Positions 41,447 to 49,316 of a stretch of DNA of 64,000 nt are shown in pieces. The stretch is from Pacificoceanicola sp049803835 (lineage in GTDB: Bacteria; Pseudomonadota; Alphaproteobacteria; Rhodobacterales; Rhodobacteraceae): contig NZ_JBNAGK010000016.1 of the NCBI RefSeq assembly GCF_049803835.1, positions 1 through 64,000 on the forward strand, in the 5' to 3' direction. The position numbers were made by a program, and so were the translations under genes. How positions within the stretch are numbered: the stretch's first letter is position 1; every line of letters starts with the position of its first letter. The notes under the pieces are model-generated. The model saw only the letters and a list, made by a program, of their open reading frames with translations, made no database searches and was not told where the DNA came from.

Positions 41447-43092
41447 GCCGGCTTCTGTCTCTCGCACGGCTGCTTTGGAGCGCCGACCCATGGGCCATGA
41501 TGCGCGGCACGCTGGCCGGGCTGGCGGTGATGCTCATGGGCGCGGCGCTGCTCGGGCTGTCGGGCTGGTTCATCCTGGCCACCGGCATGGCCGGGATTGC
41601 GGGGATCGGCATCGCCTTCGACGTGTTCCGGCCAAGTGCCGGGGTCCGCTTTCTTGCCCTCGGCAGGGCCGGGGCACGCTATGCGGAGCGGCTGTTGACC
41701 CATGATGCCACGCTGAAGGCTCTTATGCGGCTGCGGCTGGTCCTGCTGGATCGGCTTTCCAGACTGCCGATTCAGTCTCTAACTCGCCTCAGAAGCGGCC
41801 CGGCGCTGACTCGTTTGACGGCCGATGTGGAAGCGCTGGATGGTCTGTTGCTGCGGCTGGTGTTGCCGGTTCTATCCGGGGCGCTGACGCTCGGGCTGGT
41901 CGTGCTGGCGCTGGTCTGGCTGACGTCCACGGCAATCGCCCTCTCGGTGCTCTTCGGCTGCGGTCTGGCCATGGCGCTGGTCCTGTGGCGGACGGCCTGC
42001 GCGACGCTTGCGCCGACAAGGGCGCGGGAGGGCGCGATTCAGTCTCTACGCCACCGCATTATCGGTCTTTTCCGGGGTCAGAGGGATGCGCTGGTGGCCG
42101 GTCAGGTGCCCGGCGCTCTGGCGGCGATCCTCGCTGATGATGCCGCGGCGCAAAGGGAGGAGGCGCGACTTGACCGCATCGACAGGCGGGCCGGAGTGGT
42201 TGCCGGGGCGGTGGTTACGCTGACCGCTTCTGCCGTGCTGTTCCTGGCCGGGCAGGGGGTCCTGCAAGGCAGCCTGTCACCCGCAACCGGGGCCATCGGG
42301 TTCCTCGTTGTGCTGGCTCTCGCGGATGTCGTGCTGCCCCTTGTGCGGGGCGTGGCGGAGCTGGGGCGTATCCTCGTCTCGGCGGAGCGGGTTGGCATCG
42401 GGGAGGGAGAAACCCCCGGTCAGGCTCTCGGCGCGATGGAATCCTTACCCGTGGGTAAGGTTCTGTCGCTGGAAGCCGTGACCGTCGCGGCACCGGGACG
42501 GTCGAAAGCGTTGTTTGCGGCGGTGTCGTTCGAGGTTGCGCGCGGCGAAACCCTGGCACTCGCCGCGCCGAGTGGTGGCGGCAAGAGCAGCCTGCTGTCG
42601 GCCATTGCCGGGATCGCCGAGCCGCTGACGGGGCGCGTATCTGTCGCGGGGCAGAATGTCCGTTTTCAGGCGAAACAGAGACTGTTTTCTCATCTGACGC
42701 TGGTGCCCCAGCGCGCGCAGTTGATCGGAGGAAGCGTGCGCGAGAACCTCGCGCTGGCCTGTGACGATCTGGACGATGCGCGGGCCTGGGACGCGCTGCG
42801 GGCGGTGGATCTGGCGGAGCGGATCGAGGCCGGTGGAGGGCTGTGGATGAGGCTCGGCGAAGGTGGGGCAGGGCTTTCGGGCGGGGAGGCCCGGCGTCTG
42901 GTGCTGGCCCGCGCCCTGCTCAGGCAGCCAGAGGTGCTGCTGCTCGACGAGCCGACCGTCGGCCTCGACGAAGCGCAGGCCGAAGCGGTGCTGCGCGGCA
43001 TCCGGGCGGCGTTGCCCGAGGCGGCCATCGTAATGGCCTCGCATCGACCTGCGGAGCTGTCCTTTGCCGACCGGGTCCTGCGCCTTGAATAA
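41443..43092 (+). CDS. cydC: CydC, cytochrome bd assembly ABC exporter subunit
   Basis: The partner of CydD, 549 residues: membrane domain about 1-320 (LLGLSGWFILATGMAGIAG near residue 30; RFLALGRAGARYAERLLTHD is typical of CydC) and ATPase domain with Walker A APSGGGKSS near residue 376. The signature is SGGEARRLVL and Walker B is VLLLDEPTVGLDE. Residues about 334-339 (SLPVGKV) are encoded by a parS-like palindrome at the same domain junction as in CydD. It ends 168 bp before cydA, with an FNR site in the gap. Confidence 0.93.
   Translation: MSRLLSLARLLWSADPWAMMRGTLAGLAVMLMGAALLGLSGWFILATGMAGIAGIGIAFDVFRPSAGVRFLALGRAGARYAERLLTHDATLKALMRLRLVLLDRLSRLPIQSLTRLRSGPALTRLTADVEALDGLLLRLVLPVLSGALTLGLVVLALVWLTSTAIALSVLFGCGLAMALVLWRTACATLAPTRAREGAIQSLRHRIIGLFRGQRDALVAGQVPGALAAILADDAAAQREEARLDRIDRRAGVVAGAVVTLTASAVLFLAGQGVLQGSLSPATGAIGFLVVLALADVVLPLVRGVAELGRILVSAERVGIGEGETPGQALGAMESLPVGKVLSLEAVTVAAPGRSKALFAAVSFEVARGETLALAAPSGGGKSSLLSAIAGIAEPLTGRVSVAGQNVRFQAKQRLFSHLTLVPQRAQLIGGSVRENLALACDDLDDARAWDALRAVDLAERIEAGGGLWMRLGEGGAGLSGGEARRLVLARALLRQPEVLLLDEPTVGLDEAQAEAVLRGIRAALPEAAIVMASHRPAELSFADRVLRLE
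42444..42459. other. parS-like palindrome, site 5 (inside cydC)
   Basis: CTTACCCGTGGGTAAG is read as Leu-Pro-Val-Gly-Lys in the linker before the CydC ATPase domain. Like site 1 it has GT rather than AC at the centre. It is the outermost copy, about 5.2 kb from site 1. Confidence 0.8.
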
Positions 43093-43116
43093 CATATATG
43101 AGAGATTGAATATTTA

Positions 43117-43130
43117 TTGATCCAGATCAA
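43117..43130. promoter_or_regulatory. FNR box upstream of cydA
   Basis: TTGATCCAGATCAA matches the FNR consensus TTGAT-N4-ATCAA perfectly. It lies about 131 bp before the cydA start in a relatively AT-rich stretch, predicting control of cydABX by an FnrL-type oxygen sensor encoded elsewhere. Confidence 0.82.
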
Positions 43131-43260
43131 GACACCGGGAGCGGGGAGGCCGTAAAGACGACACAAAGCTAAATCTGTGACATAGGTTTGAGAATACCCG
43201 AAAGATCACCCTGCGCCGGGACCTGTCCCGCCAGTCGTAACCGCAAAGGAGACGCACACC

Positions 43261-44871
43261 ATGGAACTGGATGTCGTCGAGCTGTCCCGTCTGCAATTCG
43301 CGATGACGGCCATGTATCACTTTCTGTTCGTGCCGTTGACGTTGGGTCTGTCGATCCTCGTGGCGATCATGGAGACGGTCTATGTCATGACCGGCCGTCC
43401 GATCTGGCGGCAGATGACGAAGTTCTGGGGGATGCTCTTCGGGATCAACTTCGTCCTCGGCGTTGCCACCGGGATCACCATGGAATTCCAGTTCGGCATG
43501 AACTGGTCGTACTATTCGCATTACGTCGGTGACGTCTTCGGGGCGCCGCTGGCCATCGAGGGGTTGATGGCGTTCTTCCTCGAGGCGACCTTCGTGGGGC
43601 TGTTCTTCTTCGGCTGGGACAAGCTGAGCAAGGTGCAGCACATGGTGGTGGCCTGGCTGGTGGCCATCGGGTCCAACTTCTCGGCGCTGTGGATCCTGAT
43701 CGCGAATGGCTGGATGGCGAATCCGGTGGGGGCGGAGTTCAACCCGGACACCATGCGCATGGAGATGACCGACTTCTTCGCGGTGATCTTCAACGAGGTG
43801 GCGCAGGCGAAGTTCGTGCACACGGTGTCGGCGGGCTATGTCACCGCCTCGGTCTTCGTACTGGGGGTTTCGGCGCTCTACCTGATCCAGCGACGGCATG
43901 AGGACCTTGCAAAGCGGTCGATCGCCGTGGCGGCGTCCTTCGGCCTCGCCTCGGCTCTGTCGGTGGTCGTGCTGGGGGACGAGTCGGGCTATTCGGCGAG
44001 CCACACGCAGAAGATGAAACTGGCCTCCATCGAAGCCATGTGGGAGACGCACCCGGCCCCCGCGCCCTTCACCCTGATCGGTTTCCCGGACAAGGAAGCC
44101 CGCGAGACGCATTACGCCGTGGAAATCCCCTGGGTGATGGGGCTGATCGGCACGCGGTCCCTGACACAGGTGATCCCCGGCATCAACGAACTGGTGGCCG
44201 AAGCCGAAGGGCGTGTGCGGCGCGGGCTGGTGGCGTACGAGGCGCTGATGGAGATCCGCGAACAGCGGGACGAGGCCAGCTCGGAGGCGCGGTTCCGGTT
44301 CGAGCAGAACTCGGAAGATCTCGGGTTTGCCCTGCTGCTGAAGCGATATGTTGACGATCCGCTGGAGGCCACGGAAGAGCAGATCCGCATGGCGGCCAAC
44401 GACACCATTCCCGGCGTTGCTCCGCTGTTCTGGGCGTTCCGGGTGATGGTGGGGCTCGGGTTCCTGTTCATCGCGGTGATGCTGTATTTCTTTTGGCGGA
44501 CCAGCTTCAAGGGCATGACCTATCCACGCTGGTCGCTTTATGCCGCCGTGGCGATCATCCCGGCGCCGTGGATCGCGGCGGAGCTGGGCTGGTTCGTGGC
44601 GGAATACGGCCGCCAGCCCTGGACGGTGGACGGGATGTTGCCGACGGCGCTGTCGGCCAGCCACCTGAGCGTGATGGACCTGCTCATCACGCTGGCGGGT
44701 TTCCTGTTGTTCTACTCGGTGCTCTTCGTGATCGAGGTCAGCCTGATGGTGAAATACATCCGCAAGGGCCCGTTCCAGGATGTGGACGCGACCGATCAAT
44801 GGCGGGCGCGCCATGAGCACCGTCTGCGGACCACGGACGGGCAGGGGCCCTTTGCAGAGCCTGCGGAGTAA
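43261..44871 (+). CDS. cydA: Cytochrome bd ubiquinol oxidase subunit I
   Basis: CydA carries haems b558, b595 and d and oxidises ubiquinol while reducing oxygen; bd oxidases resist NO. The 536 residues start MELDVVELSRLQFAMTAMYHFLF, with the haem His near residue 19. The quinol-loop GFPDKEARETHYAVEIPW appears near residue 280. The loop is long and resembles the Escherichia coli type rather than the short cyanide-insensitive type. A terminal AEPAE tail follows KGPFQDVDATD. RBS AAAGGAGA precedes ATG 43261. cydB follows after 5 bp. Confidence 0.95.
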   Translation: MELDVVELSRLQFAMTAMYHFLFVPLTLGLSILVAIMETVYVMTGRPIWRQMTKFWGMLFGINFVLGVATGITMEFQFGMNWSYYSHYVGDVFGAPLAIEGLMAFFLEATFVGLFFFGWDKLSKVQHMVVAWLVAIGSNFSALWILIANGWMANPVGAEFNPDTMRMEMTDFFAVIFNEVAQAKFVHTVSAGYVTASVFVLGVSALYLIQRRHEDLAKRSIAVAASFGLASALSVVVLGDESGYSASHTQKMKLASIEAMWETHPAPAPFTLIGFPDKEARETHYAVEIPWVMGLIGTRSLTQVIPGINELVAEAEGRVRRGLVAYEALMEIREQRDEASSEARFRFEQNSEDLGFALLLKRYVDDPLEATEEQIRMAANDTIPGVAPLFWAFRVMVGLGFLFIAVMLYFFWRTSFKGMTYPRWSLYAAVAIIPAPWIAAELGWFVAEYGRQPWTVDGMLPTALSASHLSVMDLLITLAGFLLFYSVLFVIEVSLMVKYIRKGPFQDVDATDQWRARHEHRLRTTDGQGPFAEPAE

Positions 44872-44876
44872 GAGAC

Positions 44877-46040
44877 ATGATCCTGAACGAACTGATTGAT
44901 TTCGACGTCTTGCGGGTGATCTGGTGGGCGCTGCTGGGCGTGCTGCTGATCGGCTTTGCATTGACGGACGGGTTCGACATGGGGGTCGGTGCATTGCTGC
45001 CCTTCGTGGCGAAGACTGATCTGGAGCGGCGGCAGGTCATCAACACCGTCGGCCCGGTCTGGGAGGGCAACCAGGTGTGGTTCATCCTCGGCGGCGGCGC
45101 GATCTTTGCTGCCTGGCCGCCGCTCTACGCGGTGAGTTTCTCGGGGTTCTACCTCGCCATGTTCCTGATCCTCGCGGCGCTGATCGTGCGGCCTGTGGCG
45201 TTCAAGTACCGCTCCAAGCGGGAGGGCGCGGCCTGGCGTGCGCGTTGGGACTGGGCCCTGTTCGCGGGCGGCGCGGTGCCGGCGACGCTGTTTGGCGTGG
45301 CGGTGGGCAACGTGCTTCTGGGTGTGCCCTTCCACCTGACGCAGGACCTGATGCCGATGTACGACGGCTCGGCCCTGGGCAAGCTCTGTGGCTTGCTGCG
45401 GCCCTTCGCGCTGCTGGCCGGGGTGGTGTCGATGGCGATGTTGTTGATGCACGGCGCGGCGTGGTTGTCCCTGAAGGCGGACGGACCCGTCGTCGCGCGT
45501 GCCCGGCGCATTGGTACCATCGCGGGCCTGGTGGCCGCAGGGGCCTATGCGCTGGCCGGGTTGTGGCTGGCGGTTGGCGTTGACGGCTTCGCCTTTGCCG
45601 GGGAGGTGGCGAAGGACGGCCCGTCCAACCCGCTGTTCAATCCGGTGGAGCGGGGCGGTTCGTGGCTGACCGCCTATGCGGAGCGCCCGTGGATCATCGT
45701 GGCGCCGGTCATGGGGTTTGCCGGGATCGCGCTGGCGGTGATGGGCCTCCGGGCCGGACGGGAGGTCACGACGCTGCTGTTCTCGAAAATGGCCATCGTC
45801 GGGATCATCTCCAGCGTCGGGCTGACCATGTTCCCCTTCATCCTGCCCTCGACGGTGGACCCGGATTCCTCGCTGACGGTCTGGGACGCGTCAAGCTCGC
45901 ACCTGACGCTGTTCATCATGCTGGTCTGCGCGGCGATCTTCCTGCCGATCATCCTGATGTACACCGCCTGGGTCTACAAGGTGCTCTGGGGCAAGGTCAC
46001 GCAGGACGATGTGCGCGAGAGCGGCGAGACGCCGTATTGA
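44877..46040 (+). CDS. cydB: Cytochrome bd ubiquinol oxidase subunit II
   Basis: The 387-residue membrane subunit forms the heterodimer with CydA. Typical motifs are WWALLGVLLIGFALTDGFDMGVG, NTVGPVWEGNQVWFILGGGA near residue 60, and the C-terminal SSHLTLFIMLVCAAIFLPIILMYT-like segment with YKVLWGK. Eight or nine membrane helices are visible. It is placed directly between cydA and cydX in one operon. Confidence 0.95.
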   Translation: MILNELIDFDVLRVIWWALLGVLLIGFALTDGFDMGVGALLPFVAKTDLERRQVINTVGPVWEGNQVWFILGGGAIFAAWPPLYAVSFSGFYLAMFLILAALIVRPVAFKYRSKREGAAWRARWDWALFAGGAVPATLFGVAVGNVLLGVPFHLTQDLMPMYDGSALGKLCGLLRPFALLAGVVSMAMLLMHGAAWLSLKADGPVVARARRIGTIAGLVAAGAYALAGLWLAVGVDGFAFAGEVAKDGPSNPLFNPVERGGSWLTAYAERPWIIVAPVMGFAGIALAVMGLRAGREVTTLLFSKMAIVGIISSVGLTMFPFILPSTVDPDSSLTVWDASSSHLTLFIMLVCAAIFLPIILMYTAWVYKVLWGKVTQDDVRESGETPY

Positions 46041-46055
46041 GAAAGGACTGAGATC

Positions 46056-46193
46056 ATGTGGTATTTTGCCTGGATGCTGGGATTGCCCCTGGCCGCGGCC
46101 TTCGCGGTCCTGAACGCCATGTGGCTGGAGCTGCGCGAGGATGCGCGGCTGGCCGAGGAAGGCGAGGCGATGGAGCGGAAGAAGCGTGGGTAA
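46056..46193 (+). CDS. cydX: Cytochrome bd small subunit CydX
   Basis: This 45-residue single-helix protein begins MWYFAWMLGLPLAAAFAVLN and continues with the family-typical amphipathic MWLELREDA. CydX stabilises the haem environment of CydAB. It follows cydB after 15 bp, with AAAGGA at 46042-46047, and has the charged C-terminal tail (ERKKRG) common to the family. Length, position and motif agree. Confidence 0.93.
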   Translation: MWYFAWMLGLPLAAAFAVLNAMWLELREDARLAEEGEAMERKKRG

Positions 46194-46196
46194 GGG

Positions 46197-46517
46197 TCAA
46201 CCCGCCTGCCGCCCGCCGACCCGCCCGGTCCAGTTCGCGCCGCCATAGGCGATGATGTGCACGAAGACTTCCCGGGTGTCGTCATCGACGGTAAAGGCGA
46301 TCACGCCGCGCCGGGCGGCCGGAATGGCCCGCAGGCCCGGCAGGATGTCGTTGCGCAGCGAGCCACGGTGCGGCGTTTGGGACAGGCTGCGGGCGGCGTT
46401 GCGGAGTTGCGTGAGGATACGGGCCGTGGTCTCCGGTCCGGCATGGGGCATCATGCTTTGCGCGATGCCGCGCAGATCACGGGACACCGCCGGGTGAAAC
46501 CTTACGGTATAGATCAT
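46197..46517 (-). CDS. RelE/ParE-family toxin
   Basis: This 106-residue protein has the RelE/ParE fold: VRFHPAVSRDLRGIAQSM at the N-terminus, LTQLRNAARSLSQTPHRGS in the middle and a C-terminal strand ending VFVHIIAYGG. It is encoded 4 bp inside the antitoxin gene, the standard antitoxin-first order. Such pairs stabilise plasmids; ParE members poison gyrase while RelE members cut mRNA. The sequence alone suits ParE slightly better. It converges on cydX, with only 3 bp between stops. Confidence 0.85.
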   Translation of the reverse strand: MIYTVRFHPAVSRDLRGIAQSMMPHAGPETTARILTQLRNAARSLSQTPHRGSLRNDILPGLRAIPAARRGVIAFTVDDDTREVFVHIIAYGGANWTGRVGGRQAG

Positions 46518-46783
46518 TCCGGTCGAGGCAGGCCGAGGTCCGCAAAGGCCGCGCCGAAGGTTTCATCCTCGCTGAGGTAACTGCCCCGGGGGTCGGCGGC
46601 GCGGGTCCGGATTTCGTCGGCGAGGGCGGAGAGCATGACCTGCCGGGTTTCCTCGTCCTGCATCATCTGTTCGATGGCTGCGGCGACGCTGGCGCTGGTG
46701 GTGGCGTAGACGCCCTTTTCCACCTGTTCGGTCAGGAACCTGTGGTGCCGGTCGGTGAAACTGAGGGTGGTCTTGACGGTCAT
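46514..46783 (-). CDS. ParD-type antitoxin
   Basis: The 89-residue antitoxin starts MTVKTTLSFTDRHHRFLTEQ, a ribbon-helix-helix N-terminus typical of ParD/CopG proteins. It continues with VEKGVYATTSASVAAAIEQM and a disordered acidic toxin-binding tail (SYLSEDETFGAAFADLGL). An upstream in-frame Met at 46813 would cover the operator palindrome, so 46783 is preferred. It is cotranscribed with the toxin gene and probably represses its own promoter. Confidence 0.87.
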   Translation of the reverse strand: MTVKTTLSFTDRHHRFLTEQVEKGVYATTSASVAAAIEQMMQDEETRQVMLSALADEIRTRAADPRGSYLSEDETFGAAFADLGLPRPE

Positions 46784-46799
46784 GAGTCTGCGCTCCCGG

Positions 46800-46814
46800 T
46801 ATGACTTGGTCATA
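46800..46814. promoter_or_regulatory. ParD operator-like palindrome
   Basis: TATGAC-TTG-GTCATA is a perfect inverted repeat 17 bp before the antitoxin start, where a ribbon-helix-helix repressor of its own promoter would bind. Confidence 0.6.
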
Positions 46815-46885
46815 TACCGCTTCGGGGTGTGGTTTTCAAGGACAGGCTTGGCTTCGTCCTGTTTGACGGTATAGCGTCCGGTATC

Positions 46886-47446
46886 ATGGAAAATGCCGAT
46901 GCCGTTCTCTCCCGCCTTCCCGCCCGCCTGAAGGCCGCCCGTCAGGCGCAGGGCTTGTCTCTAGACGCCGTGGCCAAGCTGTCGGGGGTGTCCCGCAGCA
47001 TGGTCAGCCAGATCGAGCGCGGGGAAAGCTCGCCTACGGTGGCGACCCTCTGGAACCTGACCCGCGCCTTGCAGGTGGATTTCGCGGGATTGCTGGAGGA
47101 TGCGCCGAAGGGGCCGCAGATCGAGGTGCTGCGGGCCGAGGCGGTGCCAATGATCGAGAACCGGGGCAGCGGGTGCAAGATCCGCATCCTGTCGCCGCCC
47201 GAGGATGCCGGGGTGCACGAGGTCTACGAGTTGCGCTTTGCCGAGGGCGGGGTGCTGGACAGCGACCCGCACGCGCGGGGCACACAGGAGCATCTGACGG
47301 TGTTCGAAGGGGCCGTGACGGTGGTCAGTGGCGGCGCCTCTGAGCGGATCGGGACCGGTGAGACGGCCCGTTATCCGGCGGACGTGGCGCATTGCATCCG
47401 CGCCGAGAGCGCGGCGCGGGCGTTTCTGGTGGTGAAGGCGGGGTAG
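46886..47446 (+). CDS. XRE-cupin transcriptional regulator
   Basis: This 186-residue regulator joins an N-terminal XRE helix-turn-helix (residues about 10-65, LSLDAVAKLSGVSRSMVSQIERGESSPT) to a C-terminal cupin sensory domain (about 105-186, with DPHARGTQEHLTVFEGAV and RYPADVAHCIRAES). The ATG at 46886 gives the compact normal form; an upstream in-frame start at 46829 lies in the ParD promoter area. Such proteins often govern amine, polyamine or amino acid catabolism. No target is visible, but kbl-tdh or the qhp genes nearby are candidates. Confidence 0.9.
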   Translation: MENADAVLSRLPARLKAARQAQGLSLDAVAKLSGVSRSMVSQIERGESSPTVATLWNLTRALQVDFAGLLEDAPKGPQIEVLRAEAVPMIENRGSGCKIRILSPPEDAGVHEVYELRFAEGGVLDSDPHARGTQEHLTVFEGAVTVVSGGASERIGTGETARYPADVAHCIRAESAARAFLVVKAG

Positions 47447-47466
47447 GGGGCAGGCCTGCCGCCCCC
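47446..47466. terminator. Convergent GC hairpin
   Basis: GGGGGCAGG pairs with CCTGCC-G-CCCCC, beginning at the last base of the XRE-cupin stop codon. It has no T tract but lies between two converging genes, where a bidirectional terminator is expected. Confidence 0.4.
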
Positions 47467-47477
47467 GGCGGAGTCAC

Positions 47478-47945
47478 TCAGACCATTTCACAGGTTTCGA
47501 TGCATATTCGCCGGCACCCCAAGCCGGGGAAACAGACGTAGAAGCATTCGCTGGTCTTCATGCAGGGGTCCGGAGGCGACAGCACGATGTCGCCCGGACG
47601 CGGCGCTCCGGGGGATTTTTCGATGAAGGATGGTGCACGGGCGGCCATGGTCGAGAGTGGCGTGCCGGACAGGAACGCGGCGTTGGATGCCGGGTCATGG
47701 CCTGCGCCGCCACAGCCGCAGCCGCAGCCGCAGCCGCAGTCGGCATCGGTCGTCAACATCGACTGGCAGTGTTTGCACTTGGTCGCGCCGGGCTTGATGT
47801 CTTCGCGGCAAAACGGGCAGGTTCCGCCGTGGTCCGGGGACGCGGCGGTAATCCGGGACCTGCAATGTTTGCAAACGACCGCCCCTTCGCGGATTTCTTC
47901 GCGGCAGAAGGGGCATTCACAATGGGTTTTGCTGGTGTCAGCCAT
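47478..47945 (-). CDS. Cys-rich double zinc-ribbon protein
   Basis: The 155-residue protein begins MADTSKTHCECPFCREEI. It carries two zinc-ribbon units of the form CPFCRE-I-GA-CKHC (residues about 11-30 and 43-61), a run of alternating Cys and Gly (ADCGCGCGCGCGG, about 69-81), a Pro-rich stretch, and a C-terminal segment with five cysteines (CFYVCFPGLGCRRICIETC). At least eighteen cysteines in total suggest metal binding or redox. It is divergent from kbl. I know no named family for the whole protein; the real coding region ends at the ATG at 47945 although the open frame extends to 49313 opposite kbl. Confidence 0.8.
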   Translation of the reverse strand: MADTSKTHCECPFCREEIREGAVVCKHCRSRITAASPDHGGTCPFCREDIKPGATKCKHCQSMLTTDADCGCGCGCGCGGAGHDPASNAAFLSGTPLSTMAARAPSFIEKSPGAPRPGDIVLSPPDPCMKTSECFYVCFPGLGCRRICIETCEMV

Positions 47946-48029
47946 GATTTGAAATCTCCAGAATGAATAAAAGTGACGTAAGGGTAACATGTGGGTGCGC
48001 TTGAAACAACTTTTGCGAGTATTGCGTTT

Positions 48030-48045
48030 TTCCTGTAAAAGGGAA
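48030..48045. promoter_or_regulatory. Repeated motif before kbl, copy 1
   Basis: TTCCTGTAAAAGGGAA has the form TTCC-N8-GGAA and shares TTCCTGTA with copy 2, 35 bp on. It lies about 100 bp before the kbl start, in the region shared with the zinc-ribbon gene. Confidence 0.4.
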
Positions 48046-48064
48046 TTTGCTCCTATATGACGGA

Positions 48065-48080
48065 TTCCTGTATTGCGGAA
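48065..48080. promoter_or_regulatory. Repeated motif before kbl, copy 2
   Basis: TTCCTGTATTGCGGAA is the second TTCC-N8-GGAA site, about 50-65 bp before the kbl ATG. Two like-oriented copies at 35 bp suggest cooperative binding by one regulator. Confidence 0.4.
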
Positions 48081-48128
48081 AGTTATCCGTAATGGTAGAA
48101 TGCAGAAGACACAAAGGAGACTTGCCCC

Positions 48129-49316
48129 ATGTCCAGCGCATTCCTCACCCACCTGACCGACACGCTTGCGCAGATCGACGCCGAGGGTCTGATGAAGCGC
48201 GAGCGGATGATCACCTCGCCGCAAGGGACGTCGATCCATGTCGGGGACCGGGATGTCATCAACCTGTGCGCCAACAACTACCTTGGTCTCGCCGATCATC
48301 CTGCGCTGATCCGGGCGGCCGGCGATGCGATGCAGGACAAGGGATACGGCATGGCCTCCGTGCGGTTCATCTGCGGCACGCAGGACTTGCACCGGCAGTT
48401 GGAACAGGCTCTGGCGGCGTTTCTGCGGAAGGACGACGCGATCCTCTTTGCCGCCTGTTTCGACGCCAACGGCGGGCTGTTCGAGCCGCTGCTCGGGCCG
48501 GAGGATGCGATTGTCTCGGACAGTCTCAACCACGCCTCGATCATCGACGGCATCCGGCTGTGCAAGGCGCAGCGCTACCGGTACGCCAACAACGACATGG
48601 GTGATCTGGAGGCGAAGCTGAAAGAGGCGCGGGACGCCGGGGCGCGGCACATCATGGTGGCCACCGATGGGGTGTTTTCCATGGACGGATACCTCGCCAA
48701 CCTGCCGGAGATCACCCGGCTGGCGCAGGCCTTTGACGCGGTGGTGATGGTGGACGACTGCCACGCGACCGGCTTCATGGGGCCGCGCGGGGCAGGGACG
48801 CCCGATCATTTCGGTGTCGATGTGGATATTCTGACCGGCACCCTGGGCAAGGCTCTGGGCGGCGCCCTGGGCGGCTATATCGCGGGTCCGCAGCCGGTGA
48901 TCGACCTGTTGCGGCAGCGGGCGCGGCCCTACTTGTTTTCCAATGCCTTGCCGCCGTCGATTGTCGCGGCTGGTCTGGAGGCCCTGCGGTTGGTCGAAGA
49001 CGGGCAGGGGCTGCGGGCGCAGCTGTTCGAGAATGCGGCGTACTGGCGGAAAGGGCTGACGGACCTTGGCTTTGACCTGCTGCCGGGGGAGCATCCGATC
49101 ATCCCGGTGATGCTCGGAGAGGCGCCCCTGGCCCAGAAGATGGCGGCGGGGCTGTTCGAAGAAGGTGTGTACGTCTCCGGTTTCTTTTACCCGGTGGTGC
49201 CGCATGGCAAGGCGCGGATCAGGACGCAGATGAACGCAGCGTTGACGACAGAGCAGCTGGACCGGGCCTTGGCCGCTTTCGGCAAGGTCGGGCGAGACCT
49301 GGGGGTGATCCAATGA
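48129..49316 (+). CDS. kbl: Glycine C-acetyltransferase (2-amino-3-ketobutyrate CoA ligase)
   Basis: This 395-residue PLP enzyme cleaves 2-amino-3-oxobutyrate with CoA to glycine and acetyl-CoA. Motifs are NLCANNYLGLADHP near residue 40, FAACFDANGG, DDCHATGFMGPRGAG, and the PLP lysine in GTLGKALGGALGG near residue 240. ATG 48129 follows AAAGGAG. Its stop overlaps the tdh start by ATGA, the classic kbl-tdh order for threonine catabolism. Confidence 0.96.
   Translation: MSSAFLTHLTDTLAQIDAEGLMKRERMITSPQGTSIHVGDRDVINLCANNYLGLADHPALIRAAGDAMQDKGYGMASVRFICGTQDLHRQLEQALAAFLRKDDAILFAACFDANGGLFEPLLGPEDAIVSDSLNHASIIDGIRLCKAQRYRYANNDMGDLEAKLKEARDAGARHIMVATDGVFSMDGYLANLPEITRLAQAFDAVVMVDDCHATGFMGPRGAGTPDHFGVDVDILTGTLGKALGGALGGYIAGPQPVIDLLRQRARPYLFSNALPPSIVAAGLEALRLVEDGQGLRAQLFENAAYWRKGLTDLGFDLLPGEHPIIPVMLGEAPLAQKMAAGLFEEGVYVSGFFYPVVPHGKARIRTQMNAALTTEQLDRALAAFGKVGRDLGVIQ

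Noticed and set aside
37217..42459. TTACCC repeats as telomere-like sequence
   Set aside because: The copies are single palindromes about 1.1-1.6 kb apart, not tandem arrays, and lie beside parAB.
43114..44994. 626-codon minus-strand frame
   Set aside because: It is antisense to cydA and starts outside any promoter-like context; no domain is recognisable.
47946..49313. Upstream extension of the zinc-ribbon protein to 611 residues
   Set aside because: The extra part is antisense to kbl and lacks motifs; the ATG at 47945 starts the Cys-rich domains directly.
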